From CAVQBP01 sp963740945 (GTDB lineage: Bacteria > Bacteroidota > Ignavibacteria > Ignavibacteriales > Ignavibacteriaceae), in assembly GCA_963740945.1 (NCBI GenBank), contig CAVUGE010000017.1:370681-434680 (forward strand): 64,000 nucleotides of DNA. Reading direction: 5' to 3'. The position numbers and the translations under genes are program-made. The notes under the pieces were generated by a model that searched no databases, had not been told where the DNA came from, and saw only the letters and a program-made list of their open reading frames with translations. How positions within the stretch are numbered: position 1 is the stretch's first letter; each line of letters starts with the position of its first letter. This document shows positions 52,814 to 62,888 of this stretch, one piece after another.

Positions 52814-54352
52814 TTGAATAAATTAGCATTATTAAGCGTTTCAGATAAATCGGGTTTAATAGAATTTGCAGAATCTTTGGTACAGCTTGATTATGGAATA
52901 ATTGCTACTGGAAATACTGCAAAGGTTTTATCTTCTAAAGGCATAAATGTAACGGAAGTAAGTAATTTTACTGGTTTCCCGGAAATTTTTGATGGAAGAG
53001 TGAAAACAGTTCATCCTAAAGTACTTGGCGGCATTCTTTTCAGAAGGGATAATGATTCCGATAAAAAAGAAGCGGATGAGAATGATATTGCTCCAATAGA
53101 TATTGTGTGCGTTAATTTATACCCCTTTGTTAAGACTGTTGAAAATCCTGCCTCTGATTTGGATACTATAATTGAAAATATCGATATCGGCGGGCCTACT
53201 CTGGTTAGAGCTGCTGCAAAAAATTATAAATATGTTTCAATCCTGACTGATCCATCACAATACTCAGGTATAATAGACGAACTTGAAAATGGCGAAATAA
53301 CTTTAGAAACTAGAAAAAAGTTAGCTGTAGAAGCTTTTTCTCATACTGCTTTTTATGATACTTATATTTCTAAATTCCTGGAAGAAAAATTCTCGTATCC
53401 GGCAAATACATTCAAAATTAATTTAAAGAAAGAAAAAGAACTTAGATATGGTGAGAATCCTCACCAAAAAGCTGCTTTATATGGTAATTTCCACTCCTAT
53501 TTCGATGTTTTTCATGGAAAGGAACTATCTTATAACAATATTATGGATCTGATCGCTGCTGTCGAATTGGTTGAAGATATTTCAGCCTCTGAAGTTGAAC
53601 CTAATAGTAATGTATGCGCAATAATCAAACATATGAATCCTGCAGGTGCTGCTATCGGAAAGAGTTCAATCGAAGCATATCAAAGAGCATTAAAATGTGA
53701 TCCTGTTTCTGCTTTTGGCGGAATAGTTGCATTTACTTCTGTTGTTGATGAACAGGTAGCAGAGCAATTGAACGACATTTTTCTTGAAATAATATGTGCT
53801 CCTAATTATACTGATGGCGCAGTCGGGATATTAACTAAAAAGAAAAATAGAAGGCTTTTAAAACAATTAAAATCTGTTAGGGATTCAAAGTTTAATTTTA
53901 AAAATATTCCCGGCGGAGCTATTATCCAGGATGCTGATAATGTATCTTTAGACAAAAGTACCTTAAAAACAGTAACTGATAGAAAACCTTCTGAATCTGA
54001 ATTAGAAGACTTGTTCTTTTCATGGATTGTTGCGAAACATACTAAATCAAATTCGATTGTATTTGTAAAAGATAAAGCTACTTTGGGAGTAGGTGCCGGA
54101 CAAATGTCAAGGTTGGATTCTGCTAAAATCGCTGCTATGAAAGCAAAAGAATATAGCCTGGATTTAAAGGATTCTGTTGCTGCATCAGACGCTTTTTTTC
54201 CCTTCCCGGATACGCTTCTGGAAATTATTAAATCTGGTGCGATTTCTATTATTCAGCCGGGCGGTTCTGTTAGAGATAATGAAGTTATTGATGCTGCCAA
54301 TCAGAATAACGTTTCAATGGTTTTTACTGGTTTAAGACATTTTAAACATTAA
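52814..54352 (+). CDS. purH: Bifunctional AICAR formyltransferase/IMP cyclohydrolase
   Basis: 512 aa. TTG start. The N-terminal MGS-like IMP cyclohydrolase domain (1-~190) shows GNTAKVLSSKGINVTEVSNFTGFPEIFDGRVKTVHPK. The C-terminal AICARFT domain shows RYGENPHQKAALYG, the catalytic Lys-His in CAIIKHMNPAGAA, and SDAFFPFPDTLLE and IQPGGSVRDNEVI. It catalyses the last two steps of IMP synthesis. mreB follows 31 bp downstream. Confidence 0.97.
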   Translation: MNKLALLSVSDKSGLIEFAESLVQLDYGIIATGNTAKVLSSKGINVTEVSNFTGFPEIFDGRVKTVHPKVLGGILFRRDNDSDKKEADENDIAPIDIVCVNLYPFVKTVENPASDLDTIIENIDIGGPTLVRAAAKNYKYVSILTDPSQYSGIIDELENGEITLETRKKLAVEAFSHTAFYDTYISKFLEEKFSYPANTFKINLKKEKELRYGENPHQKAALYGNFHSYFDVFHGKELSYNNIMDLIAAVELVEDISASEVEPNSNVCAIIKHMNPAGAAIGKSSIEAYQRALKCDPVSAFGGIVAFTSVVDEQVAEQLNDIFLEIICAPNYTDGAVGILTKKKNRRLLKQLKSVRDSKFNFKNIPGGAIIQDADNVSLDKSTLKTVTDRKPSESELEDLFFSWIVAKHTKSNSIVFVKDKATLGVGAGQMSRLDSAKIAAMKAKEYSLDLKDSVAASDAFFPFPDTLLEIIKSGAISIIQPGGSVRDNEVIDAANQNNVSMVFTGLRHFKH

Positions 54353-54383
54353 TTCTTAAGTATAAGAGAATTAGAGAGGTTTT

Positions 54384-55409
54384 ATGGGATTATTTGATTT
54401 TTTTTCTGCTGATATTGCCATAGATCTTGGTACTGCTAACACGCTTATATGGGTCAAGGGTAAGGGTATTGTCCTGAATGAACCTTCAATTGTAGCTTTT
54501 GATAAAAATACGAAAAAAATTATCGCTCTTGGAAATAAAGCAAAAGAAATGCAGGGTAGGGAACACAAGGAAATAAGGGTTACCCGTCCTATGAGAGATG
54601 GTGTAATTGCCGATTTTGAAATTGCAGAAGGAATGATTAGGGCCTTTATAAAAAAAGTTAAAGGCGGAGCCTTTGCAAGCAAAAGGGTTGTTGTCGCTGT
54701 ACCTAGCGGTGTTACTGAAGTCGAAAAAAGAGCTGTTAGAGATAGTGCTGAACATGCCGGAGCAAAGGAAGTACACCTTATCGCCGAACCTATGGCAGCA
54801 GCTATTGGAATTGGAATTGACGTCGAAGCTGCCGTTGGGAATATGATTATTGATATTGGAGGCGGTACCACCGAAATTGCTATTATTGCCTTATCAGGTA
54901 TTGTAAATGAGGAGTCTATTAGAATTGCAGGTGATGAAATGAACTATGCCATTATGCAGTTCTTTAAGAAAAATCATAATATTCTTATTGGGGAAAGAAC
55001 TGCCGAGGCAATAAAATGTGAAGTAGGTTCTGCTGTCCCCTTAAAAGAAGAAATAACTATTCAAGTTAAAGGAAGAGACCTGGTTGGCGGAATTCCAAAA
55101 ACAACCGAAGTAAGTTCAGTAGAAATTAGAGAAGCTCTTGCTGAGTCTATCGCACAGATCGTTGATGCTGTAAGGCAGTCTCTTGAGAGAACACCCCCGG
55201 AACTTTCCGCTGATATTCTAGATAGAGGTGTTATGATTACCGGCGGCGGGGCATTATTAAAAGGATTGGATGAAAGAATTCGTATGGAAACTAATCTCCC
55301 TGTTAATGTTGCTGAAGATCCCTTAACTGCAGTTGCTCGCGGTGCTGGAAAAGTAATTGAAAATCTAAATCATTATTCAAAAGTTTTAATTCGTAATAGA
55401 AGATATTAA
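54384..55409 (+). CDS. mreB: Rod-shape-determining actin homologue MreB
   Basis: 341 aa, family length. Actin-fold motifs: IDLGTANTLIWVKGKGIVLNEPS, RPMRDGVIADFEIAE, AEPMAAAIGIGIDV, IDIGGGTTEIAIIALSG and ITGGGALLKGLD. It forms membrane-bound filaments that orient cell-wall synthesis. gagagg RBS. Its stop overlaps the mreC start by one base. First gene of mreB-mreC-mreD-mrdA-rodA. Confidence 0.97.
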   Translation: MGLFDFFSADIAIDLGTANTLIWVKGKGIVLNEPSIVAFDKNTKKIIALGNKAKEMQGREHKEIRVTRPMRDGVIADFEIAEGMIRAFIKKVKGGAFASKRVVVAVPSGVTEVEKRAVRDSAEHAGAKEVHLIAEPMAAAIGIGIDVEAAVGNMIIDIGGGTTEIAIIALSGIVNEESIRIAGDEMNYAIMQFFKKNHNILIGERTAEAIKCEVGSAVPLKEEITIQVKGRDLVGGIPKTTEVSSVEIREALAESIAQIVDAVRQSLERTPPELSADILDRGVMITGGGALLKGLDERIRMETNLPVNVAEDPLTAVARGAGKVIENLNHYSKVLIRNRRY

Positions 55410-56248
55410 TGTTTCGATTCTTTACCCGTTTATGGTCAAGTTTTAGAGAATATATTGTACTTGTAGTTTTAGTTATTATTAGCTTTGTTGTCCTTTCTAT
55501 AAACCAGAAACCTGAAGTAAAAAATGTGCGTGCTGTCGCTTTCAGCAGTTTTGCCGCAGTCACTTCTGTAGTTTCGGATTTTATAAATATTGCTAAGGTT
55601 AAAAGCGAAAATAAACAGTTAAGGGAAGTTAATGCCGAACTTATGCTGCAGGTTAATAGACTCAGAGAATACGGCATTCAAAATGATGAATTAAAAAACC
55701 TCCTTAAGTTAAAAGATACCGTTAATTATCCTTTAATTCCTGCCTCCATAGTTTCAAAATCCTTTTCCAAAATTCAAGGAACTGTAATTATAAATGCTGG
55801 TATAAGGAGCGGTATAAAACCCGGTATGGCTGTGATAAATGATCAGGGATTAATAGGTGTCATTTATAATGCATCTTCTGATTATTCTATAGCCAGAACA
55901 TTAAGAAATCTGGATTTAAAAATAACTGTTAAAGATCAGAGAAGCAGGATTGACGGTGTAATGAAATGGAACGGCGAAAGTCTTGTTATTATAAATGTTC
56001 CAAAAACTTATGACGTTGAGCCTGGTGACCGTATAATTACCAGCGATTTAAGCTCTATTGTTCCAATACCTTTACCTGTAGGTATTGTTACTGGTTTAAG
56101 TAATTTAAAAACAGGAATATTCAATGAAGTTAAGTTAAAACCTTTCGTTGATTTTGTTAAAGTTGAAAATGTATTTGTAATTGGAATGGTGGAAAGTAAA
56201 CAGATAAATAATCTGGAATTAAATTTTTATAATAGAAATGAAAACTGA
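55409..56248 (+). CDS. mreC: Rod-shape-determining protein MreC
   Basis: 279 aa. One N-terminal transmembrane helix (YIVLVVLVIISFVVLSI), a coiled coil (about 65-95), and two beta domains with the family motif INAGIRSGIKPGMAVINDQGLIGVIY and PGDRIITSDLSS. It links MreB to penicillin-binding proteins in the periplasm. It overlaps mreB by 1 bp and mreD by 11 bp. Confidence 0.95.
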   Translation: MFRFFTRLWSSFREYIVLVVLVIISFVVLSINQKPEVKNVRAVAFSSFAAVTSVVSDFINIAKVKSENKQLREVNAELMLQVNRLREYGIQNDELKNLLKLKDTVNYPLIPASIVSKSFSKIQGTVIINAGIRSGIKPGMAVINDQGLIGVIYNASSDYSIARTLRNLDLKITVKDQRSRIDGVMKWNGESLVIINVPKTYDVEPGDRIITSDLSSIVPIPLPVGIVTGLSNLKTGIFNEVKLKPFVDFVKVENVFVIGMVESKQINNLELNFYNRNEN

Positions 56249-56726
56249 TTACTTTGGCGCTATTCTTTTATTTTTCCCTTTACTTGTTATTCAAATAACC
56301 ATTGTCCCTCTTATATCAATCAATGGTGCAGTTCCTGATTTGATTATCATTCTTCTCGTTGTTTTTACATTGAAAATGGGTCAAATTCATGGTACAATTC
56401 TTGGTTTTGTTTACGGATTTTTGTTTGACCTTATCACCGGCGGTTTGCTTGGAATTTCAATGTTCTCAAAGACAATTACCGGCTTTATAACAGGCTATTT
56501 TTATAACGAAAGTAAAAAAGATGCGTATCTAAAATCCTTCATTCTGCCCCTGATCGTTTTATTAAGTTCAACAGTTGATTCTTTTATCTTATCATTTTTT
56601 TCTACTATCAATCTAAATACTTCTATTACAGCTTTTTTTATTGAACAGGGAATTTTGCCTGGAATTTATACCGCAGTGTTTAGTATAATAGTAGTTGTTT
56701 TCTATCCAAGGAGAAGGATCGATTGA
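56238..56726 (+). CDS. mreD: Rod-shape-determining protein MreD
   Basis: 162 aa, five to six hydrophobic segments. The GTILGFVYGFLFDLITGGLLGISMFSKTITGF core is typical of MreD. It is an inner-membrane member of the elongasome. It overlaps mreC by 11 bp and the mrdA TTG by 4 bp (TTGA). Confidence 0.92.
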   Translation: MKTDYFGAILLFFPLLVIQITIVPLISINGAVPDLIIILLVVFTLKMGQIHGTILGFVYGFLFDLITGGLLGISMFSKTITGFITGYFYNESKKDAYLKSFILPLIVLLSSTVDSFILSFFSTINLNTSITAFFIEQGILPGIYTAVFSIIVVVFYPRRRID

Positions 56727-58534
56727 AATCGGAGAATTTTGCATCAATAAAAAGAAAATCTATTATATATTCAATTATCGTTGGATGTTTTCTGCTTTTT
56801 ATTTTCAGGCTTTTCCAGATGCAGATTATTCAGCATGTTACCTATGATGAAAAATCTGCCGATAACAGTATTAAGCCTATCGAACAAATCCCCTTAAGAG
56901 GAGTATTTTTCGATAGGAACGGCGAGGTTGTTGTCAGTAATATTCCTGCATATACACTTAGAATTACTCCTGCTTATTATAACCGGCATTTGAATTCTCT
57001 GCTGGAAACAGTCCTAAATGTCCAGTCCGGTTATATAGATAAAATACTATACAGTAATAGGATATATTCCAAGTACGTACCTATAAGAATTAAACGCGGC
57101 GTGGACTTTAAAGTTATATCATGGTATGAAGAAAACTCTGAAGACTTGCCAGGCGTTGATTATATAGTTGAAATGCAAAGAGGATATCCTGACGGGATCA
57201 TGGGCTCTCATATGTTTGGATATAATAAAGAAGTATCCCCTCAGCAATTGAAGAAAGATGATTATTATAAACCCGGTGACTATATAGGCAATAGCGGTAT
57301 TGAAAAACAATATGAAAATTATTTGCGCGGTGATAAAGGTTTTAACTATATCCTTGTAGATTCCAAAAGAAAGGAAATTGGCAAATATAAAAATGGAATC
57401 AATGATGTCCCCTCAGTAAAAGGTGAAGACCTTGTACTTTCTATTGATGCTGATGTCCAGAGAGTAGCTGAGGAAGAATTAAAAGGAAAAAGAGGTGCTG
57501 CTGTTGCTATCGAGCCGGAAACGGGGGAAGTCATTGCTTTAGCGAGCGCTCCCGATTATGATCTGAATGAATTTTCCTATGTTACTTCAAGAGAATATCT
57601 GCTGAAATTATATAATGACCCCGATAAACCTTTTTTTAATAGAGCAACTATGTCAATTAAACCTCCGGGCTCTACTTTTAAACCTTTAGCAGCTATTGCA
57701 GCCCTGGACCTTGGCGTTATAGATACTACCTCAACATTTTATTGTCCCGGTTATTTTACCTTTGGAAGGGTCTTCAAATGTGATGGAGTTCATGGGACTC
57801 TAAACGTTATCCATGCCATTGAAAGATCATGCAATGTTTTCTTCTATAATCTGATATATAAAATTGGATTGGACAGATGGGCCGAATATGCCAGAAGATT
57901 TGGTTTTACACAGGAAACTGGTATAGATATTGGCGAAGAGACTCCCGGTTTCATCCCTAACAGTAAATATTATGAAAAAATCTATGGACCTAAATGGCCA
58001 AGAAGTATTATGGCAAGTCTGGGAATAGGGCAGGGGGAAGTTAGTGTCACTCCTGTTCAGCTTGCTAAATATGCTGCTTTGATTGCCAACGATGGACATT
58101 CATATGTCCCGCATATTGTCAAAGGATATTTGGAGAACGGTACCAGGAAATTTGTTCCCTTTAAATTTAAATCTATTAATGTGGGAATAGATAAAAGAGT
58201 ATTTAATATTGTGAAGAGAGGTATGTACCTTGTAGTAAATGGTTCCGGAACTGCCGCCGCAAGTAGATTGAGTGAAATAAAATATGCAGGTAAAACCGGT
58301 ACTGCTCAAAATCCTCACGGAAAAGACCATGCTCTGTTCATTGCTTTTGCTCCTTTTGATAATCCTAAAATAGCTATTGCCGTGGTTGTTGAAAACGTTG
58401 GTTTTGGTGCTACATATGCCGCACCAATTGCAAGAGATATGATAAAAGCTTATTTATTAAAAGATAAGATCAAAAAAGAAAATGTTATTCCCGATATTAA
58501 AACTAAGATAATAGGTGCCTCACTTGCGAATTGA
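56723..58534 (+). CDS. mrdA: Penicillin-binding protein 2 (elongasome transpeptidase)
   Basis: 603 aa. N-terminal transmembrane anchor (SIIVGCFLLFIFRLFQMQII), a pedestal domain with LRGVFFDRNGEVVVSN, then the transpeptidase with the three class B motifs: S317-T-F-K320, S369-C-N and K524-T-G. It cross-links peptidoglycan along the side wall together with RodA. TTG start overlapping mreD. The rodA start overlaps its last 20 bp. Confidence 0.96.
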   Translation: MKSENFASIKRKSIIYSIIVGCFLLFIFRLFQMQIIQHVTYDEKSADNSIKPIEQIPLRGVFFDRNGEVVVSNIPAYTLRITPAYYNRHLNSLLETVLNVQSGYIDKILYSNRIYSKYVPIRIKRGVDFKVISWYEENSEDLPGVDYIVEMQRGYPDGIMGSHMFGYNKEVSPQQLKKDDYYKPGDYIGNSGIEKQYENYLRGDKGFNYILVDSKRKEIGKYKNGINDVPSVKGEDLVLSIDADVQRVAEEELKGKRGAAVAIEPETGEVIALASAPDYDLNEFSYVTSREYLLKLYNDPDKPFFNRATMSIKPPGSTFKPLAAIAALDLGVIDTTSTFYCPGYFTFGRVFKCDGVHGTLNVIHAIERSCNVFFYNLIYKIGLDRWAEYARRFGFTQETGIDIGEETPGFIPNSKYYEKIYGPKWPRSIMASLGIGQGEVSVTPVQLAKYAALIANDGHSYVPHIVKGYLENGTRKFVPFKFKSINVGIDKRVFNIVKRGMYLVVNGSGTAAASRLSEIKYAGKTGTAQNPHGKDHALFIAFAPFDNPKIAIAVVVENVGFGATYAAPIARDMIKAYLLKDKIKKENVIPDIKTKIIGASLAN

Positions 58535-59752
58535 TAATAAACTTCAAGATAAATTCGATTTTTACCTCTGGACCCCTGCAGTTATTTTGATTTGTATAGG
58601 ACTGGCTGCTATTTATAGTGCTACTCTAAACAATCCTGCTGCAAATAATAATTTTGAAAAACAGTTTATTTGGGCTATCGTCTCTATAATTATTTTTTTT
58701 ATCGCATATTCCATCCCCGTAAATTCTTATAAGATGATCACTATTCCTTCTTATTTGCTCTCTCTATTTTTATTAGCAGTGGTTGTAATAATTGGCAGGC
58801 GTGTCTATGGAGCTAAAAGCTGGCTCGACTTAGGTTCTTTTGGATTTCAGCCTTCGGAATTTGCTAAAATAGGTACCATACTGGCTATGGCTGCATTTTT
58901 AAGCAGAAGGAATACAAATATTGAATCATTTTCTGATATCATTATTGCTTTAATTATCGGATTTATTCCCATAATATTAGTTTTAATGGAACCTGATATG
59001 GGAACTGCATTAGTTTTCATAGGTCTAATATTAACTATGATTTTCTGGAAAGGAATAAGCCTATTCGGACTTTTCGTCGTCCTTTCGCCAGGTTTTGTTG
59101 CACTCGCTTCTTTATTTGGACCATACTATCTTTTCGGAGCCTTGATCATTGTTGCTGCATCTTTATTCTTTTTTAAAAAGATATTTTCTTCAGCGGTTCA
59201 ATCCTTGCACTTAATATTGGTGCAGGATTTTTTGCCGATTATGTATATAGTGCATTAAGCCCTCATCAGCAAAGAAGAATACAATCCTTTATCGACCCTT
59301 CGGCCGATCCTTTAGGTGCCGGATATAATGCTCTGCAAGCTAAGGTTGCTATCGGCTCAGGAGGTTTACTTGGTAAAGGCTTTCTGCATGGCAATCAGAC
59401 TCAACTGCAATTTATTCCGGAACAGTGGACTGATTTTGTCTATTGTGTTATTGGAGAAGAGTTTGGATTTATTGGTGCCGTTGTTGTTATGGTTCTTTTT
59501 TTCATTCTTTTTCTAAGAATATTAAGGATTGCTGCAATAGCCAAAGATGAGTTTTTGAGTTTGACTTTGATGGGAATACTTGCCGTTTTTATAATTCATT
59601 TTGCAATCAATATTGGGATGACCATTGGCTTAATGCCGGTAATAGGAATTCCTCTTCCTTTTGTAAGTTATGGAGGAAGTTCTCTTATCGTCAATATGTT
59701 TATGCTTGGCATTGTCGGGAATATATACAGAACAAGAAAAAATTATTCATAA
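58515..59752 (+). pseudogene. rodA: Frameshifted rodA (SEDS glycosyltransferase)
   Basis: The first frame (58515 to about 59175) encodes RodA membrane segments 1 to about 6 with RRVYGAKSWLDLGSFGFQPSEFAK and EPDMGTALVF. The rest (ALSPHQQRRIQSFIDPSADPLGAGYN, GSGGLLGKGF, FIPEQWTDFVYCVIGEEFGF and PFVSYGGSSLIVNM) continues in the -1 frame to 59752. One extra A in the T6A5 run at 59169-59179 would join them into about 412 aa, the normal length. All family motifs are intact, so a sequencing or assembly indel is more likely than decay. Start GTG 58515 or TTG 58524. RodA polymerises glycan strands with PBP2. Confidence 0.88.
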
Positions 59753-59811
59753 ACATTTCTAAAGTTTAATTGAAATATTCTTAATCCTAATTATTACCGG
59801 AAGGAATAACT

Positions 59812-60621
59812 ATGATTGCTTCAGAAAAATTAAGAAAAAAAAATAATGAATTGAAATTTATTTGCGTTGGCTTAGATACCGATATAAATAAAATCCCTTC
59901 CCATCTCAAGACTTCAAAGAATCCTGTTCTGGAATTCAATAAAGCTTTAATTGATAAAACATACAGTTATGCAGCGGCATATAAATTTAATTTTGCTTTT
60001 TATGAGAAGTTTGGACCACAGGGTTTCGAAACATTAAAACAATCTATCTCATTCATTCCTGACAATATTTTAACAATTGGTGATGCTAAAAGAGGTGATA
60101 TTGGTAATACTTCAAAAATGTATGCTGAGTCGGTATTCGAATTTTTTAATTGTGATTCAATCACAATTAATCCCTATATGGGTGAAGATTCTATTCTACC
60201 ATTTCTTGAAAATGAGAGTAAGTTGAATTTTATATTAGCTTTAACCTCGAATCCCGGAGCCGCGGATTTTGAGAAACTTAAATTAGAGAATAATCAGTTA
60301 TTATTTCAAAAAGTTATTGAGAAAGTAAAAAGCTGGAATAGGTATAATAACTGTGGAATTGTTTTCGGCGCTACTAAAATTGAGGAATTGAAAGAGAATA
60401 TACAATTATTTGACAAAATGCCTGTATTACTTCCCGGTGTTGGAGCACAGGGTGGTAATCTGAAAGATGTTGTCACCCTATTTAAGGAAAACAATAAGTT
60501 TGAGTTTCTAGTTAATATAAGCAGAGGAATTATTTATAAAAGTATTGATAAAAATTTTGCAGATGCTGCAGAAAATGAAATAATTAATCTTAATAATATA
60601 GTTAAAGCTATTTTAACTTAA
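59812..60621 (+). CDS. pyrF: Orotidine 5'-phosphate decarboxylase, long (type 2) form
   Basis: 269 aa, the size of the larger bacterial subtype. FICVGLDTDINKIP near the N-terminus. The catalytic motif is DAKRGDIGNT (residues 91-100, Lys93). LTSNPGAADF and LLPGVGAQGG carry the phosphate-binding loop, and LVNISRGIIYKS is at the end. Converts OMP to UMP in pyrimidine synthesis. aaggaa RBS. It lies 59 bp after rodA. CTP synthase, which uses the product, is encoded 10 kb upstream. Confidence 0.95.
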   Translation: MIASEKLRKKNNELKFICVGLDTDINKIPSHLKTSKNPVLEFNKALIDKTYSYAAAYKFNFAFYEKFGPQGFETLKQSISFIPDNILTIGDAKRGDIGNTSKMYAESVFEFFNCDSITINPYMGEDSILPFLENESKLNFILALTSNPGAADFEKLKLENNQLLFQKVIEKVKSWNRYNNCGIVFGATKIEELKENIQLFDKMPVLLPGVGAQGGNLKDVVTLFKENNKFEFLVNISRGIIYKSIDKNFADAAENEIINLNNIVKAILT

Positions 60622-60804
60622 TAAAAAATTTAGGATATTGTTTTAGTTATTTATAATTTTTCTTATAAATCAAAGGGCGTAGTAAATTGTTTAAAGAAAA
60701 ATTTAAAATCCTCTCTAATAAATTCAAGTTTTTTTCTTTAAGAAAATTATTCATAAATAGTACTTTTAATTTTGAATATTAAAAATAATAGTCAGGGGAA
60801 GACA

Positions 60805-62283
60805 ATGTCTGAACAAAAAGTGCATGAAAGGTTTTTGTATGAAATATGGAAAAATCGTAATTTCAAAAAAAACCTTATTACTAAAAGTGGAGATCAGATT
60901 GAAGTAATTGATACAGGTACCGAAAATAAAGAGCTTAGCGGGCCTGATTTTAAAAATGCCCGGATTAAAATAGGGAATATTACATACCTTGGGGATGTCG
61001 AAATTGATAGTTTCCAAACCGATTGGAAAATGCATGGGCATTATTTTAATAAAAAGTATAATAAGGTTATTCTGCATATCTTTTTTGATAATGATGGAGA
61101 TAGAGAGTTTGTTTTCACTCAGGACGGCAGAAAAGTGCAGTCTATTTCTCTTGAAAGTTTTTTGAATAAAGACATTAGTTCTACCCTTCAAAAAGCAATT
61201 CTATCCGAAAGAAAAAATCGAAACTATATTATCCCTTGTTCCGAATCGAGCGGCAATATTGATGAAAAAATAAAATTAGACTTCATTTATGAATTGGGTT
61301 TAAATAGATTTAAGAAAAAATGTCTGAATCTGATTTCACGCCTTAAGGAGTTGGCATATCTTAAAGAATTAAATCTGAAAGAACCCATTGTTCGGTATGA
61401 ACTCGATGATAATTTTTATAGTCGAAAATTTACAAATAAAGATTTTACAAATATCGCAATATGGCAGCAGCTTTTTCATGAGGCGATTTTTGAAGCTCTA
61501 GGATATTCAAAGAATAAAGATATTATGCGCAGCCTGGCAGAAGCTGTTAATATCAATTTCCTTGAAACTTTGAAAGATAAAGATAATCTGGTAAATATAA
61601 TTGAAGCAGCTCTATTTAATATTTCCGGTTTAATGCCTGATATTTATAAATTACCCGATGAAGATACCGCTGAATACACTAAACACTTAATTCAATATTG
61701 GACTGATTTGAAATCTAAATATGACGGAAGAACTTTTAAATTAGAACAATGGTATTTCTTTAAATTAAGACCACAAAATTTTCCTACTATAAGAATAGCC
61801 GGCGGATCAAGAATTCTATATAGAATCCTTAATCAGGATATGATTGGTAAATTGATTAAAAAGACTGAAACAACGTATGACTATAAAAAATTGGTAGCCG
61901 TTTTTAGAAATCTGATTATTGTTAAAGGTGAGGGATTTTGGAAAAAACATTTCGTTTTTGAGCAGCAGGCAAAAAAAGATATTAAATACTTTATCGGATT
62001 GTCGCGTGCCGATGAAATAATAATTAATATTGTGCTTCCGTTTCTTGCTGTTTATTTCGAAATTTTCGGAAACGAAACTCAAAAGCAGAAGATTATCAAA
62101 TTATATTCAAATTATTATCAGGTGAGTGAAAATCATTTAGTTGAAGAAGTTTCATCAGCATTAATGATCAATGATGCTTGGAAAAGAAGTATACTTTATC
62201 AGGGAATTTTGGATTTATATCGTAGTTATTGCTCCAGAAATAAATGCCTGGATTGTAAAATTGGAGATAAAATATTTTCTTAA
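60805..62283 (+). CDS. DUF2851 family protein
   Basis: 492 aa from ATG 60805, which has an aggggaa RBS; the longer TTG start at 60772 lacks one. N-terminal HERFLYEIWKNRNF and GTENKELSGPDFKNARIKIGNITYLGDVEIDSFQTDWKMHGH resemble a PD-(D/E)xK nuclease-like core (GDVEIH-type strand). A long helical C-terminal part ends in a CSRNKCLDCKIGD cysteine cluster that may bind metal. DUF2851 is found mainly in the FCB group, with unknown role. Confidence 0.82.
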   Translation: MSEQKVHERFLYEIWKNRNFKKNLITKSGDQIEVIDTGTENKELSGPDFKNARIKIGNITYLGDVEIDSFQTDWKMHGHYFNKKYNKVILHIFFDNDGDREFVFTQDGRKVQSISLESFLNKDISSTLQKAILSERKNRNYIIPCSESSGNIDEKIKLDFIYELGLNRFKKKCLNLISRLKELAYLKELNLKEPIVRYELDDNFYSRKFTNKDFTNIAIWQQLFHEAIFEALGYSKNKDIMRSLAEAVNINFLETLKDKDNLVNIIEAALFNISGLMPDIYKLPDEDTAEYTKHLIQYWTDLKSKYDGRTFKLEQWYFFKLRPQNFPTIRIAGGSRILYRILNQDMIGKLIKKTETTYDYKKLVAVFRNLIIVKGEGFWKKHFVFEQQAKKDIKYFIGLSRADEIIINIVLPFLAVYFEIFGNETQKQKIIKLYSNYYQVSENHLVEEVSSALMINDAWKRSILYQGILDLYRSYCSRNKCLDCKIGDKIFS

Positions 62284-62873
62284 TTATTACTTGTTAACCG
62301 CTGTATATCATCCCTTATTTTTGCTGCTTTTTCATATTCTTCGGCTGCAATTGCTTCCTTCAATTTGTTTTGTAAAGAAGCAATTTTAGCCTCTTTAGTT
62401 TTCGGAATTTCTTCTTCTTCTCTAAGGCTTTCTCTTTCTATTCTCTCTTCTTTCCCCCCTTCTTCGGAAGGTAAAAATGCCGCTGCCTCCATTACTTTTT
62501 CAGCTACAAAAATTGGTGATTGCGTTCTTACTGCAAGTGCAATTGCATCACTTGGCCTGGCATCAACTTCATTTGTTAATGCTGACACCTCAAGTATTAT
62601 TTTTGCGTAAAATGTATTTTCTCTCAGTTCGTCGATTACAACTTCCATTACCGCAGCACCAAGATTATCAATCATATGCTTTAGAAGGTCATGGGTTAAT
62701 GGTCTTGGAGGTTTAATTCCCTCTATTTCAAGTGCTATTGCTTGAGCCTCAAAAGCTCCGATAATAATCGGTAGCCTTCTATTACCATTTATTTCTTTTA
62801 ATAAAATGGCGTAAGCACCACCCGTAGATGGACTGGAAGATAAACCTAATATCTCACATTGAATTTTCTGCAA
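62280..62873 (-). CDS. Bifunctional nuclease-domain protein with UvrB/UvrC motif
   Basis: 197 aa. The BFN (DUF151) domain covers residues 1-130 with GAYAILLKEINGNRRLPIIIGAFEAQAIA, PRPLTHDLLKHM and DARPSDAIALAVR. An acidic linker (about 130-155) precedes a C-terminal UvrB/UvrC helical hairpin motif (LQNKLKEAIAAEEYEKAAKIRDDI). Proteins of this layout are common in Chlorobi and Bacteroidota; biochemistry is limited. It overlaps the 3' end of the convergent DUF2851 gene by 4 bp and follows etfA on the minus strand. Confidence 0.92.
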   Translation of the reverse strand: MQKIQCEILGLSSSPSTGGAYAILLKEINGNRRLPIIIGAFEAQAIALEIEGIKPPRPLTHDLLKHMIDNLGAAVMEVVIDELRENTFYAKIILEVSALTNEVDARPSDAIALAVRTQSPIFVAEKVMEAAAFLPSEEGGKEERIERESLREEEEIPKTKEAKIASLQNKLKEAIAAEEYEKAAKIRDDIQRLTSNN

Positions 62874-62888
62874 TTAAACTCTCCTAAA

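Noticed and set aside
54371..54871. 166-codon minus-strand frame inside mreB
   Set aside because: Antisense to the strongly conserved MreB sequence; Ser/Ala/Pro-rich product caused by mreB codon use.
59169..59179. Programmed -1 frameshifting in rodA
   Set aside because: T6A5G does not give a standard X_XXY_YYZ slippery heptamer in the incoming frame, and no SD or stem-loop stimulator is evident. A homopolymer indel is simpler.
60687..60782. 31-codon frame from TTG between pyrF and the DUF2851 gene
   Set aside because: Lys/Phe-rich low-complexity product typical of AT-rich DNA, no convincing RBS, overlaps the upstream region of the next gene.
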